Positions 1 through 10,379 of a stretch of 64,000 nt of DNA are shown here, piece after piece. The notes under the pieces were generated by a model. The model was not told where the DNA came from, made no database searches, and was given only the letters and a program-made list of their open reading frames with translations. The number at the start of each line of letters is the position of its first letter. Within the stretch, counting starts at the first letter, position 1. The position numbers and the translations under genes are program-made. Origin of the DNA: Taxillus chinensis (lineage: Eukaryota; Streptophyta; Magnoliopsida; Santalales; Loranthaceae). The stretch lies in NCBI GenBank assembly GCA_023512835.1, contig CM042090.1, positions 23,588,148-23,652,147 on the forward strand, in the 5' to 3' direction.

Positions 1-53
1 GGCCTCTGGCGGCGAAGGGAGCATAGCGCCGCCGCGACGAGGAATATCAAGCA

Positions 54-3000
54 ATGATTACTAGTGGACGAACATCGTCGGCGGATGTCAACAACGCATT
101 GAGGGACACTGTCTTGTGCTTGTCCGACAAAATAAGCACCAACAATGGCCTCTGGCAGGCCGAAAATCCCCTGGTCCCTTCTTTCCCTCTCTTCACCTTA
201 CAGATGGTCTCCATTGTCTTCCTGCTTCGTCTCCTTCGATTCGCCCTCAAGCCCTTCAGAACTCCCCCCCTGGTCTCTGATATCCTCGTGAGTCTCAAAC
301 CCATTTGAGTTTGTTCATTTTTTTATTGTCCATTTGATGATGAGTTGTTGCTCCTCATCTAGATGCCCCATTTCAGATTTTTAATGACCCATTTATGATG
401 TTTTAATTTTTCTCTATGACTTACTTCTAGGTTGTAGGTTTGGTTTTGTTTTATAGATGCATGTTTGAGTTTTTACCTTCTATTGGGTTATGGGGTTTTG
501 CGTATTATTGAGGAGGTTCTATTCCCCTACCCCTGAAGATACAAAACTATGAATATTAATCACAATTAGTGTATTGTTTATAGGAATAGCAATAGTATTT
601 TAATCCCTGTCCGTATATATCTTCTTGATTTCACAATAAAATGACCCAAATCTAGAACAGAAAACTCAGAAAGATGGGCCCTTTTCACCTAAAGTGTCAT
701 TTGGAATAGACAAATAATGACAGTAAGTCATGAATGGATAGCGCCCCCACAGGATAGTACAGTTGGTTGAGGCCGCCCAGCTGTCATGCTGGGAAATTCA
801 ACGGAGGAGGTCTCCCGTTCTAACCTCACCCTGCTCATAAAATTCAGGATTCTTTATCTGTGTATGGGGGCATGATAGGGACTCACACACCCGAAGTTTG
901 GTCTCATCCAGGGGTTGCTGGGTCAGCTGCTAGCATGGGGTGTTCCTCGGTCATCAAAAAAAGTTATGAATAGATGGCAACTGTCTAAAACTTCTGCCCC
1001 GTTTTGTAGTTCAATTCAAGACTTCAAGGTTTGCAATGGCGACTCAAAAGGCCTGTGTAGGACTTCATATTAGTATCTTTCAAAGATGCTGTAGTAGTAC
1101 CGATTGTTAGACCGTAAGAAATGATGGCTTAAACTCTCCTCTTTCCTTGAAAGAGCATTAGTAATGCCAAGTAAATTTTATGCTTTCTTGTGAATTCACC
1201 ATTATGGGGAAGGATATTGTTATGATTAGATACTTCAATCATTTTGTTTGCAGGGTGGTTTATTGTTAAGCCCAAGTTTTTCAGGCATATGGGATTATTA
1301 CAGGTTAGCAGTCTTCCCCCCTGGCAGCTTAAGGGTCTTAGAGACCATTGCAAGTCTGGGTGTTCTCTACTTTTCCTTCCTCCTTGGCCTCGAGATTGAC
1401 ATAAAAACTATGCTAAGATCTGGGACAGTGGCCCTGCATGTTGCTGTGGCAGGCACAATCCTTCCCTTTTTTGCTGGGTTTATTATGTTTTTCCTTCTCG
1501 CTGGAAACTTCTATCAAGGCCTCGGTGGTCCCTTCCTCTATGGTGCCATCCTTACGGTGACCAGCTTCCCTGCTCTCGCCCAAGTCCTAGCCAATCTCAA
1601 GCTCCTCCATGCTGATGTTGGGAAGACAGCCATGAGTTCTGCCATTATCAATGATATTTCTTCCTGGATCCTTCTTGCATTGGGTTTTGCTTTCTCCAAT
1701 GGGTTCATACTGATGCTTCAAGTGTTGGTGTCCTCCAGTTGCTTTGCAGTGTTGTGCTACTTATGGGTTGGTCCAGCCATTTCGTGGCTAATCAGTGGAG
1801 TTCCCAATGGCCAGAGCTTGACCAAGTTTCAGATATATGTACTTCTTTCAGGTGTTATGGTTGCATCCTTTGTGGCTGAGGTGTGTGGGGTGCACTCCAT
1901 AGGTGGTGCATTCCTTTATGGGGCTAGCATACCTAATGGGATGATAAGGACAGTTCTCATAGAGAAGCTTGAAGATGTTGTGTCGGGGCTGCTGTTGCCA
2001 CTGTTTTATGGTCTTATTGGGCTGAAAATGAACGTCAGAGATATTGTTGTGAACCATGTCTTGGTTGGGAAACTGATGTTCAGCGTTGCATTTGCTTGCC
2101 TAGCCAAGGTTGTTAGCACTGTTGGTGTTTGTTTCTTTCATAATATACCACTTTTTGATGCGTTGGTATTTGGAGTGCTTATGAACACGAAGGGCTTAAT
2201 GGCAGTACTCATTCTTTATTTTGCAAGGGAGAGCTCGGTACTCTATTTCTCTCCTATTAAAATCAGTTCTGGCTCAACTTTATTCCTTCTCTTCAGTAGT
2301 TGATAGTTCTAATCCTTGCATGATGTGGAAGAACATGTATTGAGTTTGAAGGGGGTCTCAATCTTCTTCTTGAGTTATTTTTGTTTTACATTAATTTATG
2401 TCTGTCTTCCCTCACAGTTTATTAATGACTTCATGTTTGCCTCGATGTTGGCTGCAATTGTATTGATGACGGCAATGACGACACCCATCCTGGAAGCCAT
2501 GTACAAGACCAAGAGGCATTCCCAGCAATACACAAAGAGGACCATAGAAGGGTTGAATCCAAAAGCAGAGCTCCGAATCCTTACCTGCATCTACTCAGTG
2601 CAGAACATTCCAGGAATCATACACCTCCTCCAAATCTCCAACTCCACCGAGCAGTCCCCCATTTTTGTATTCACTCTTCACCTTATTGAGCTCACTGGGC
2701 GTGCCTTTGCCATGCTTGTGGTCCAGACCACACGAAAAACTCATGAAGACCGGCACATAGAGGCTGAATCAGATCAGATCGCTGATGCCTTTGAGAAGCT
2801 TGGGCAGGATAACAAATCGATTTCAGTCCAGCCCCTCGCTGCCATCTCTTCTTATGACACCATGCATGAGGACATCTGCAGCTATGCAGAGAACAAGAGG
2901 GTGGCCCTTTTGATAATCCCGTTCCACCAACAGCAAAAGATCAACGGCAGCATGGAAGAGGACAACCCTGCCATAAGGGGTGTCAACCTAAATGTGTTGG

Positions 3001-3632
3001 GGGAGGCAACGTGCTCCGTCGGCATCTTTCTTGACCGGGGCCTGGGTTTGCACATTGCCCCACGGATTGCTGTGCTATTCTTTGGTGGCCCTGATGATCG
3101 GGAGGCGCTGACCTATGCATGGAGGATGGCTGGGTGCCGGGGCTCCTGCGTGACAGTGATTCGATTTTTAAAGGGGGAGGATGCAACAGAGCTTGAGCTT
3201 CTTGACATCCCCAGAAAGAAAAATGGGATTCTCACCATATTGACATACGAAGAGTGCCAAAAGCAGCTTGATGACCAATTAATCTATCGTTTTCAGGAGC
3301 ATTCGAATAACGACAAGACAATAGCATATTTTGAATTGTTTTCAAACAATGGGGATGAAACTGTTGGGTTGATAAAGACAATGAACCCGGATTATGATCT
3401 ATTCATTGTGGGGAAGGGGGACAATGTGTTGTCTTCGTTCATGAATGGCTTAAACGACTGGACGGAGTGCCCAGAGCTTGGCCCGGTCGGGAATTTGTTG
3501 GTGATGTCAGAAAGCACAGCGAACGCTTCAGTGTTGGTGTTGAAGCAGTATATGGGAGTGGAACTGGCCAATTACAAGGCGGCAATGGCAGAAGAAGGCT
3601 CTTCCAAGCAGCAAGCACAGCCGTTACTTTGA
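54..3632 (+). CDS. Cation/H+ antiporter, CHX family (CHX15-like)
   Basis: Monovalent cation/proton antiporter of plant endomembranes or plasma membrane (CPA2 family, Na_H_Exchanger domain). I assemble three exons: 54-287, 1254-2237 and 2418-3632, all phase 0 with GT/AG borders (donors gtgagt and gtactc, acceptors tttgcag and cacag), giving 810 aa, the usual CHX length. Residues about 50-78 hold the first membrane segment and the motif KPFRTPPLVSDIL, joined across intron 1 to GGLLLSPSFSG. The hydrophobic exchanger core runs to about residue 440, with the family's Asn-Asp pair near residues 211-212 (IINDISSW) and an NTKGL motif near 389. The remaining C-terminal part is the hydrophilic CHX regulatory tail. 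The ATG at 54 is the first in a plausible CHX N-terminus. The reading frame is unbroken, so the gene looks functional. Which CHX subgroup it belongs to is a guess from memory; the ion transported cannot be read from sequence. Confidence 0.9.
740..962 (+). mobile_element. tRNA-derived SINE in CHX intron 1
   Basis: About 220 bp with a Pol III-like A box (atagtacagttggttg near 754) and B box (gttctaacctc near 816), ending in a short A-rich tail. It is flanked by a near-perfect 13-bp target site duplication: gtcatgaatggat at 727-739 and gttatgaatagat at 963-975 (2 mismatches). The family name is not known to me. Confidence 0.72.
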
Positions 3633-5949
3633 TGACAAATTTGGATCCATGAATGGGACGTTGGTTGTGCCACTGTGGGTAGTTGCAGTGCTTAAGACAG
3701 GAGGCTTGGTCAAATCCAATCAAGCCCCACCGCTCCAACACCTGAATTAGTGTTACCATTCTCAATTAAATTTGCTACTTGGCTTACTTCGTTTTTGTTT
3801 TTGTTTTGTTTTGTTTTGTTTCTTTATTTTTCTTCATATTTTTGGTGGGCTGGGCGGTGGATTGGGGTGGCAACACGGTTTCATGCCTCGGTATGTTGTA
3901 TTGCGAATGGCTTAGTTTGTGCTTTAAAAAGTGCTTTTAGCTGGAAAAAGAAGTGTGATGGTTTGATAAATTATAATTTTAAAAATGATGTGCATTTTAA
4001 ACGCAGTTGTTGATAAATTAAAAATAAAGTTATTGTAAACGTTTAAAAAAATAAAAATATTTTTATTTTAAATTCTAAACAGGGAGATAATTGAGAAAAT
4101 GATGGAGTTAAGGAATGAAGTGGAGAGAGGCGATCGAGAGATAATAGAGATAGGGTGTTTGGATGAATTTTGCATAGCATGATTAGTGTTAATTTTAGTA
4201 TTTTAAATTTTTTAAAATTATTGCATGGTAAAGTAATTTTTAAAAGAAAATTTTAAACTGTTTTTATTTTTTATCATTAAAAGGCAATAAAAATTATAAT
4301 TGTTTTTTCTTCTAATTTGTCAATTGATTTTGTTATTTCTTTCTAAGCAAAGCAGTTTCTCAAAATTAATATCAAACTGATTGTTCTACAAATTGTTTCT
4401 AGTTGCTAATGGTATAAACTTTACACCCCAGAAATAATTTTTCAGTAGATGTGTTTAAAACGCTTTAAATTATTTAGTATGAAAAGTATGTTCCCTTTAT
4501 GTATATTAGTTTGGAACGCGCTTGCTTAATACACCACTAATACATTATTATTTTTCGTGCATGGGAAGTATTAAAAATTAAATATGAAATTATTTTAATG
4601 TTATCATATAATTCGATAATAATTATAAACTATTGATAATACGTCTTTGATTTGTAAGTTGCCAATTTTAATATTTTATTTAAGTACTTAAAACACGAAA
4701 ATACATTCTAGATATTGCTAATATTTAAAAAAATTAATAAATTTAAATGATATAATGACTTATAATAGACATTATAAAATTTTTAAATAACAAAAAATAT
4801 CAACCTAAATAAATAAATTTGGCAAGTTAGGTCATGTATTTAAACCATAATTGGTTGTTTGCTTCCATATGTAAGTTCCTAAACTGCAAGATTAAAATCT
4901 CTTAATTGGCAAGTTTTGGCCCTAGCATTAAACTACAAGTTCTTTTCTAAGTTCAATTAAATTGCAACTTTACTCTTTTTTCAATCAAAAGTTCATCATA
5001 TATTTAAATCGCAAAATGGTTACTGGCTTTTACATACTATAAGTTCCAACGTCATGATTTAAACTGTAAGATTAAAAGCTCTTAATTTGCAAGCTCTATC
5101 GTCAACATTTAAACAACAAATTCCTCTCCTAACTCTTACCATAATAGTTGAGCCTATTTAAGTCCGCTTTTGAACATGTCATAATTTTCAGGTCCAGGAT
5201 GAGCTATTTTATTTTTAAAATATTTCTTTCCTTTAAATTTCTTATTTCTTCTAAAAATATTATTATTTTATTTCTTATATTTAAATAAATATGAATCAAA
5301 CTTACAAAATATTTTATATAAACTTTTAATAAAATAAATCAAAAAATTATCAAAAATTATTTTTTAAAATAAAACTAGCCTGGCCAGCCTGTGAGCTCCT
5401 GGTCATAGCCTATTCTGACGTGCAGACCTATTGGTCATGGTCATAGCCTATCTTGTAAAAATATGGGTCAATTTGAGAGCTAATGACATTTTTAAGATGC
5501 CTAGGTGGCACAAAAAATTATAAAAGCAAAAAAAAAAAAAAGTTTCCTCATGTAAAAAAAATTTGTAAACTAGGTAAGTACATAGAAGAGAGTTAATTTA
5601 CTTTTATTTGAACATATAAGATTTCTAAAGTAATGATTCAAAAAAAATCTGATTCTTTTTTTTTCTTACGAAACATGCTATAATTGTTAATATTTTTTAA
5701 AAATATTTTAAATTTATTTTAATTATTATGGTTAGTGGCCGCCGAGAAAATCCAACTGCAAGAATCGTGCTTTATTTTTTTGCCTTTTAAAATTCCTTTC
5801 TTGGCCTAAGTTAAATTTGGTCGACCTTCTCCCTGTATTTGCTTATGCTCTACTTTAGATTATTCTTTACATTAGGAGACGTCAATAACTAATATCCTTG
5901 ACCAAAGCTGTACATAGGTGTAATAAATTGTGGATACCTACACACATGC

Positions 5950-5953
<4 letters not shown>

Positions 5954-6006
<53 letters not shown>
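5954..6006. repeat. (TA)n microsatellite
   Basis: About 53 bp of uninterrupted TA dinucleotides, seen directly. Confidence 0.95.
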
Positions 6007-6008
<2 letters not shown>

Positions 6009-6017
6009 TGGACTTGG

Positions 6018-6240
6018 GCGTGATAAACTGATAACCAACACAGATAAATCACCCACCACATGATGTTTGTTTCACCCACCATTGATCCTTATAACAACCA
6101 AACGGGCACACACATACAAATACAGCATGCCTGCTGTAGTCGGCGTGATAAACACGAACATATCAACACACGATGTTTGTTTCACCCACCATTGATCATG
6201 ATAACAACCAAACGGGCACACACACGTTACAAATATACAA
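6018..6240 (+). repeat. Two-copy direct repeat, about 120-bp spacing
   Basis: Copies at about 6018-6125 and 6141-6240 share gcgtgataaac, gatgtttgtttcacccacc, attgatc and ataacaaccaaacgggcaca in the same order. The copies are diverged in the first third and nearly identical in the second. There is no coding potential. Confidence 0.85.
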
Positions 6241-7238
6241 CAATATAATGAGAAATTTTACTTAATTAGGTGGTGTTTGTTTGGGGCTGATTTTCTTTTT
6301 TTATGGGTTTATTTTGACAAAATGGCGGTTGAATATGAGACTGACCAAATAAATAAATAAAAGGCACCCAGCCCACGAGACCAAAGAAACCACTCTTTTT
6401 AATCGTATCTGTAAAGAGAGAATATTATTCTTGGGGCAGTTTTTTTTTTTTTTTTTTTAAAAAGCATTATTTAACAAGGTCATATTTCTAAATAACATCT
6501 TTTCAACGGTAGCGAGCAGCATATTTTTTCTAAAACATATACCAAACCCCTTCAAGCTTTTTGTTAACTTGGTTGTTTGGGGAAAATGATTCTTTTCTTT
6601 TGATTTTTCTCTCTTCACAAGCCATAATTTGTTTCTTCTTTGCCGTGCCAACTCCAAGTGAATTCGGATAGTAATTGTATCAAAATTACATTATATTGAT
6701 AATTTTTTTTAAAATAATATACTAAAATAACGTAATTTTAATTTTAAAAATATTAAAATAATGCAGTTTTAATGGACTCTAGTAGAGAAATATTAAATTA
6801 TTAATATATTTCTAAATATTAATTTTATTTAAAAAACAAGTAAAAATTACATTTAATTATATAATATTATCAAACAGTCGAATCAATTAGAATTAAGCAT
6901 TCAACAAATTTCACTAGTACTCATATTCCATTCATTCAGCATTCAGAACCATTGATCATTAATTCATCAGCACACATGTAAACAAAACCACACCTTAGAA
7001 AAATAAAGAGAAAAACTGATCATCCAATTAATAAATAAAAACGGGAAGGTAGTTTTGTAGATAAATAAATTAACCACCCCCAACAACATACCATTACATT
7101 CGATCTCCTCTGCCCAGGACTATAATTTATCCGACACAACACCCTGTACTGAGATGTATATCAAGCGCATATCGATCTTTCTTCCTTGCTAGGTCGTCTC
7201 ATACCTCGATGGGTTGATTCGAAATTGGTTCGATGCGA

Positions 7239-7511
7239 TCAAAAATGGCAGCCGCAGCATAAGAAGAAGCAGCATAGGGAGGATACGAGGACGAAGCCTT
7301 CGAGGGCAGACACGATCTTGAAGAGCACCTCGTAAACGAACCATGTCGGAAGGAGATTCATCCGAGGCCATCTCCACCGGAAAAAGGGACCGCCACTGCT
7401 GCTGTCCCCTGGGGGAACCGAGTTTCTGGTTCCGGCGCCGTCCGCCTTCAATTTCCAGCGATTCTTCCTCAACTTTTCCAGTAGCCTTATCGCTCTTCCT
7501 CTGTTGCCCAT
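7239..7511 (-). CDS. Small plant-specific membrane protein with cysteine-rich tail
   Basis: A 90-aa single-exon ORF. Residues 1-40 are basic and polar. Residues about 50-90 are hydrophobic (starting MNLLPTWFVYEVLFKIVSAL) and end in a cysteine cluster, CCFFLCCGCHF, typical of a C-terminal membrane anchor or lipidated tail. I recall a family of uncharacterised small angiosperm proteins with this kind of C-terminus, but no function is known to me. The ATG at 7511 is followed upstream by opposed TC and GA microsatellites that would fall in the 5' leader, and a TATA-rich stretch lies about 210 bp upstream (7719-7731). No splice sites are needed. The alternative is a chance ORF, but the ordered basic-then-hydrophobic design and family resemblance argue for a gene. 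Confidence 0.6.
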   Translation of the reverse strand: MGNRGRAIRLLEKLRKNRWKLKADGAGTRNSVPPGDSSSGGPFFRWRWPRMNLLPTWFVYEVLFKIVSALEGFVLVSSLCCFFLCCGCHF

Positions 7512-7515
7512 GTTA

Positions 7516-7516
<1 letters not shown>

Positions 7517-7560
<44 letters not shown>

Positions 7561-7582
7561 CCACGGAAGGTGTGTGTGCGCT

Positions 7583-7625
<43 letters not shown>
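7517..7625. repeat. Opposed (TC)n and (GA)n microsatellites
   Basis: A TC run at about 7518-7558 is followed after about 30 bp by a GA run at about 7588-7625. They are reverse complements, so they could pair as a hairpin. They lie directly upstream of the small membrane protein start codon on the minus strand. Confidence 0.9.
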
Positions 7626-7630
<5 letters not shown>

Positions 7631-7699
7631 GGAGAGAAGAGGAGGCGGCGGTTACAAACAAGGAGAGGGTCGGTTTCTTGGAAATCGTGGCGATCACGC

Positions 7700-7701
7700 T
7701 A

Positions 7702-7731
<30 letters not shown>
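7700..7731. repeat. (GT)n(TA)n compound microsatellite
   Basis: A GT run is followed directly by a TA run. The TA part could serve as the TATA region of the minus-strand small gene, which is inference. Confidence 0.7.
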
Positions 7732-7732
<1 letters not shown>

Positions 7733-8205
7733 GGGTGTGGGAGTAGTGAGACAGTTAATGGGGTTGCATGGAGGAGGGTGTTTTAATAATTTTATCGTTG
7801 AAAGAAAAGAAGCGCGGGTTGCCTTTACACTTTACAGCTCTTTCCAGTTCAAAAAGATTCTGACCCAATACTGCACTACTTTGGAAAAATATTCATATTC
7901 GATATATATAATAAGATCTCTTAAATCAATTAAAGCTCTTTCGTATATTTTTTCTTAGATCTCTTAGATTTTTTTTTCTTCATATATTGTAATTGTATGA
8001 CCAAAGTCTTGAGTGGGGTGTACGAATTAAGTATTTTATTACCATTAAATTGAGTTTTTTTTTTGTTTTTTTTTAAGTACACGTAACTTGGCGTCTGGTT
8101 AATTAATGCGTTTGTCAGCCTTTGGTGTTTTTTGGGTCGTGTTGTAACTTGTATAAGAGAAAATAAATATATTAACGCTATTAATTAACAATGTATCCTA
8201 ATGAT

Positions 8206-8265
8206 CCTTAGTGGGCCTCGTTTTATTCCTTAGTGGGACTCGTTTTATTCCTTAGTGGGATTCAT
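8206..8265 (+). repeat. 22-bp tandem repeat, nearly 3 copies
   Basis: The unit ccttagtggg(c/a)ctcgttttatt occurs at 8206 and 8228, with a partial diverged third copy at 8250. Confidence 0.85.
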
Positions 8266-8454
8266 TTAAAATTTAATAAAATATTTAATTTGAACTCTCA
8301 ATGACATTACAAACAATTAATTTTATCACTTAATTAAAAATAATCTCTACTAGTGTAGACTTTTGTTTGTTCTAGAAATATCCAAATAATTAGATCTATC
8401 GGTTCATGTCTCTAAATTTGCAACTAAAGGACTCCGGCTAATGTGAAAATTTGC

Positions 8455-8945
8455 AACAATGTTGCGTCTTTTTTGCATCTCCTAATGTGAAAATTGTCAT
8501 ATCAGTAAAAAAAGTTAAAACTTAACACCCAGTGTACTACATCTAAGATAGAGAGAAAAAGAGCAATGAAGGGAGGGAGGGACCTCAAGCCATGAATCTG
8601 ATTAAAAAAATTAAAATACAGCATAAAATCTAAATTTAGAGGCAAAAGAGTGTATTTTTTAGAAATCTGAGAGCAACAAATCCCCTACGAGAGTTTGGGG
8701 CATGTGCGTCTTGTAGATACCTAAAGATAAAAAAAATTGCCCTAAATCGGACTATTATGCGTAAAGTTATGGTCATTTGAAGTTTTTATCGAAAATTACA
8801 GTTGACAAAAACTCAAAAACCCGTAGATCTGGCCGTGAGAAAAATGATCAAGCCCCTGCTCAAGGCCTACTCGATACTCGAGCTTAGCATCTAATATCAA
8901 TGCTAATTATTAAAATACTCGAGCTTTATGCTCGAGTTTGTAAGG
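8455..8945 (+). repeat. Dispersed repeat, copy 1 (inverted relative to copy 2)
   Basis: The order of blocks (gttgcgt, tgtcatatcagtaaa, gagagaaaaagag, a tract with aaatttagaggcaaaag, agagcaacaaatcccctac, atttgaagtttttatcg, then a C/G-rich ctcgag block) matches the reverse complement of 17727-18275 block by block at roughly 70-80% by eye. No coding sequence. It could be an old solo LTR or a non-autonomous element; the class is not determined. Confidence 0.75.
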
Positions 8946-9529
8946 CTCCACGTCTATCCTTAAATGTATATCAAACTATACTTGATTGGTTACTTTCTCC
9001 AATGTGTGACTCTAATACCTTCTCACACGTGACATCGTGAATGATACACACGATAAAAAATTATTGATAAAATGAAACATTGAGAATAAACTTCTTGAGA
9101 CTAAACATAAGTGGACATATATAAGACGTGACTCTAACACTAATAAATACGTTTCCTTTATGTCAGAAGAGAACTGAACACAGATGGCTCCACGTGGGAT
9201 GCATTGGTGGGACAGATGGGAAAGAATTCGTGGAAACTGGAAGCCGTGTAGGTCAACGTCCGGTTGGTTGAACTTGAAGCCGTGTAGCCGGCCGATGTTT
9301 TTCCAGCGCGCTAGATGTTTCTAATTCTTTTTGTTAACCTCGTACGGGCCATATAATCAAATCTTACGTTTGGGTGTTTCATTACAGACTTACGGTTGTT
9401 AACAATTTCTTTCACACATCATAGTTCTTTCAAAGCAAACCGATCTAACCCGAACAACAACAACACCAGATCGACCAAATCAAACAAAACGAAAACGATG
9501 CATAATGGATTAATTCAGCGTACCATATG

Positions 9530-10258
9530 TCATTCAATATGGAAATGGAATCCACCCCCACACCCATATCCACGTTGACCGTGCATGCCGCTTCGAATAT
9601 TGCTGCTGCTGCTGCTTCCTGGCAGATCTGGCGCAGCGACACGGCTAACCAAGCTGCCGCCTCCGCCGCCAGTCTGCTGGATCGGGAAGTTCTGCTTCCT
9701 AGGGAACGACGCCGACGCCGCAGCGTCTGCCTCCATCCTCTTCTCCATCAAACAGCGGTTCACCCTGTTGGAGAGCTCCTCGATCTCCGCACGGAGGCGC
9801 CAGACATCCTGCTCCCCCATCTCGTCCACGGGAACCTCCCACCACTCCTGCGCGGGGTTGGGCGGCTTGGCGCTCCGCTTCCGCACCTGGGCCTGCTTCT
9901 TCCCCGCGTGGAGCTGGTCCAGGGCGCTGCTGTACTGCTCGTTGAGCTCGTGGATCCGGGCTCGGCGGTGGGACTCAATGAGCCTCGCGGTGGAGTCGGG
10001 TGGCGGCAGCGGCCCCGGTTTTTCCATGTTCATGAACCGGTTCAGCACCGTGTCAAGATTAGGGGTGCCAAAGGAAAATGGCTTCCCGGAGGGGGAGAAC
10101 ACGATGAAGGCGGTCTCTGTGCCGCAGAGCGTGCTCAGCTCGCTGGCCTTCTTGTAAATGCCAGACCGGCGTTTCGAGAAGGAGACGAGGCGGTCCTCTT
10201 CATCGTCGATCCTCTTAATTTCAATCTTTTTGCGTCCTTTGGTTTGTTTGGAGGCCAT
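9530..10258 (-). CDS. Type I (M-alpha) MADS-box protein, AGL62-like, copy A
   Basis: A DNA-binding transcription factor, 242 aa, single exon. I start at the ATG at 10258 (MASKQTKGRKK) rather than an in-frame ATG 18 codons upstream, because the MADS box begins here as in relatives. The MADS domain spans residues about 7-75 with KGRKKIEIKRI, SFSKRRSGIYKKASEL, LCGTE and FSPSGKPFSFG. Residues 138-147 carry the EWWEVPVDEM motif typical of AGL62-type M-alpha proteins, followed by a predicted helix and a Gly/Ser-rich tail. There is no K domain, as expected for type I. M-alpha proteins of this clade act in female gametophyte and endosperm development. A TATA-like tttaaat (minus strand) lies about 105 bp upstream. 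The paralogue at 13856-14623 shares orientation and layout, so this is a tandem duplication. Confidence 0.92.
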   Translation of the reverse strand: MASKQTKGRKKIEIKRIDDEEDRLVSFSKRRSGIYKKASELSTLCGTETAFIVFSPSGKPFSFGTPNLDTVLNRFMNMEKPGPLPPPDSTARLIESHRRARIHELNEQYSSALDQLHAGKKQAQVRKRSAKPPNPAQEWWEVPVDEMGEQDVWRLRAEIEELSNRVNRCLMEKRMEADAAASASFPRKQNFPIQQTGGGGGSLVSRVAAPDLPGSSSSSNIRSGMHGQRGYGCGGGFHFHIE

Positions 10259-10379
10259 ATGCACATATATGGTAGGAGAGAGAGGGGGGTAGCAGTGGTT
10301 GCCGGCTTTCACTTTCAGAGCATGAGGTGTGTACGTGGTTCATTGTAGGCTTGCCTTAATGGGTTTAAATACAAGAACT

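Larger units (their letters stand above)
3633..7238. other. AT-rich intergenic region without a recognisable gene
   Basis: The first about 150 bases are CHX 3' UTR. The rest is AT-rich with no convincing coding sequence. A degenerate two-copy repeat of roughly 170 bp lies at about 4855-5145 (shared pattern: aagttcc, aactg(c/t)aagattaaaa, ctcttaatt(g/t)gcaag). A TA microsatellite and a two-copy direct repeat further right are listed separately. Confidence 0.6.
7740..9529. other. Intergenic region with dispersed repeat
   Basis: No gene seen. It holds a 22-bp tandem repeat (8206-8265) and one copy of a dispersed repeat (8455-8945). The last 100 bases before 9530 would contain the MADS gene's 3' UTR. 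Confidence 0.6.

Noticed and set aside
9527..10348. Long plus-strand ORF (273 aa) over MADS copy A
   Set aside because: It is antisense to a well-supported MADS gene; its length follows from the GC-rich codon pattern of that gene. No family resemblance.
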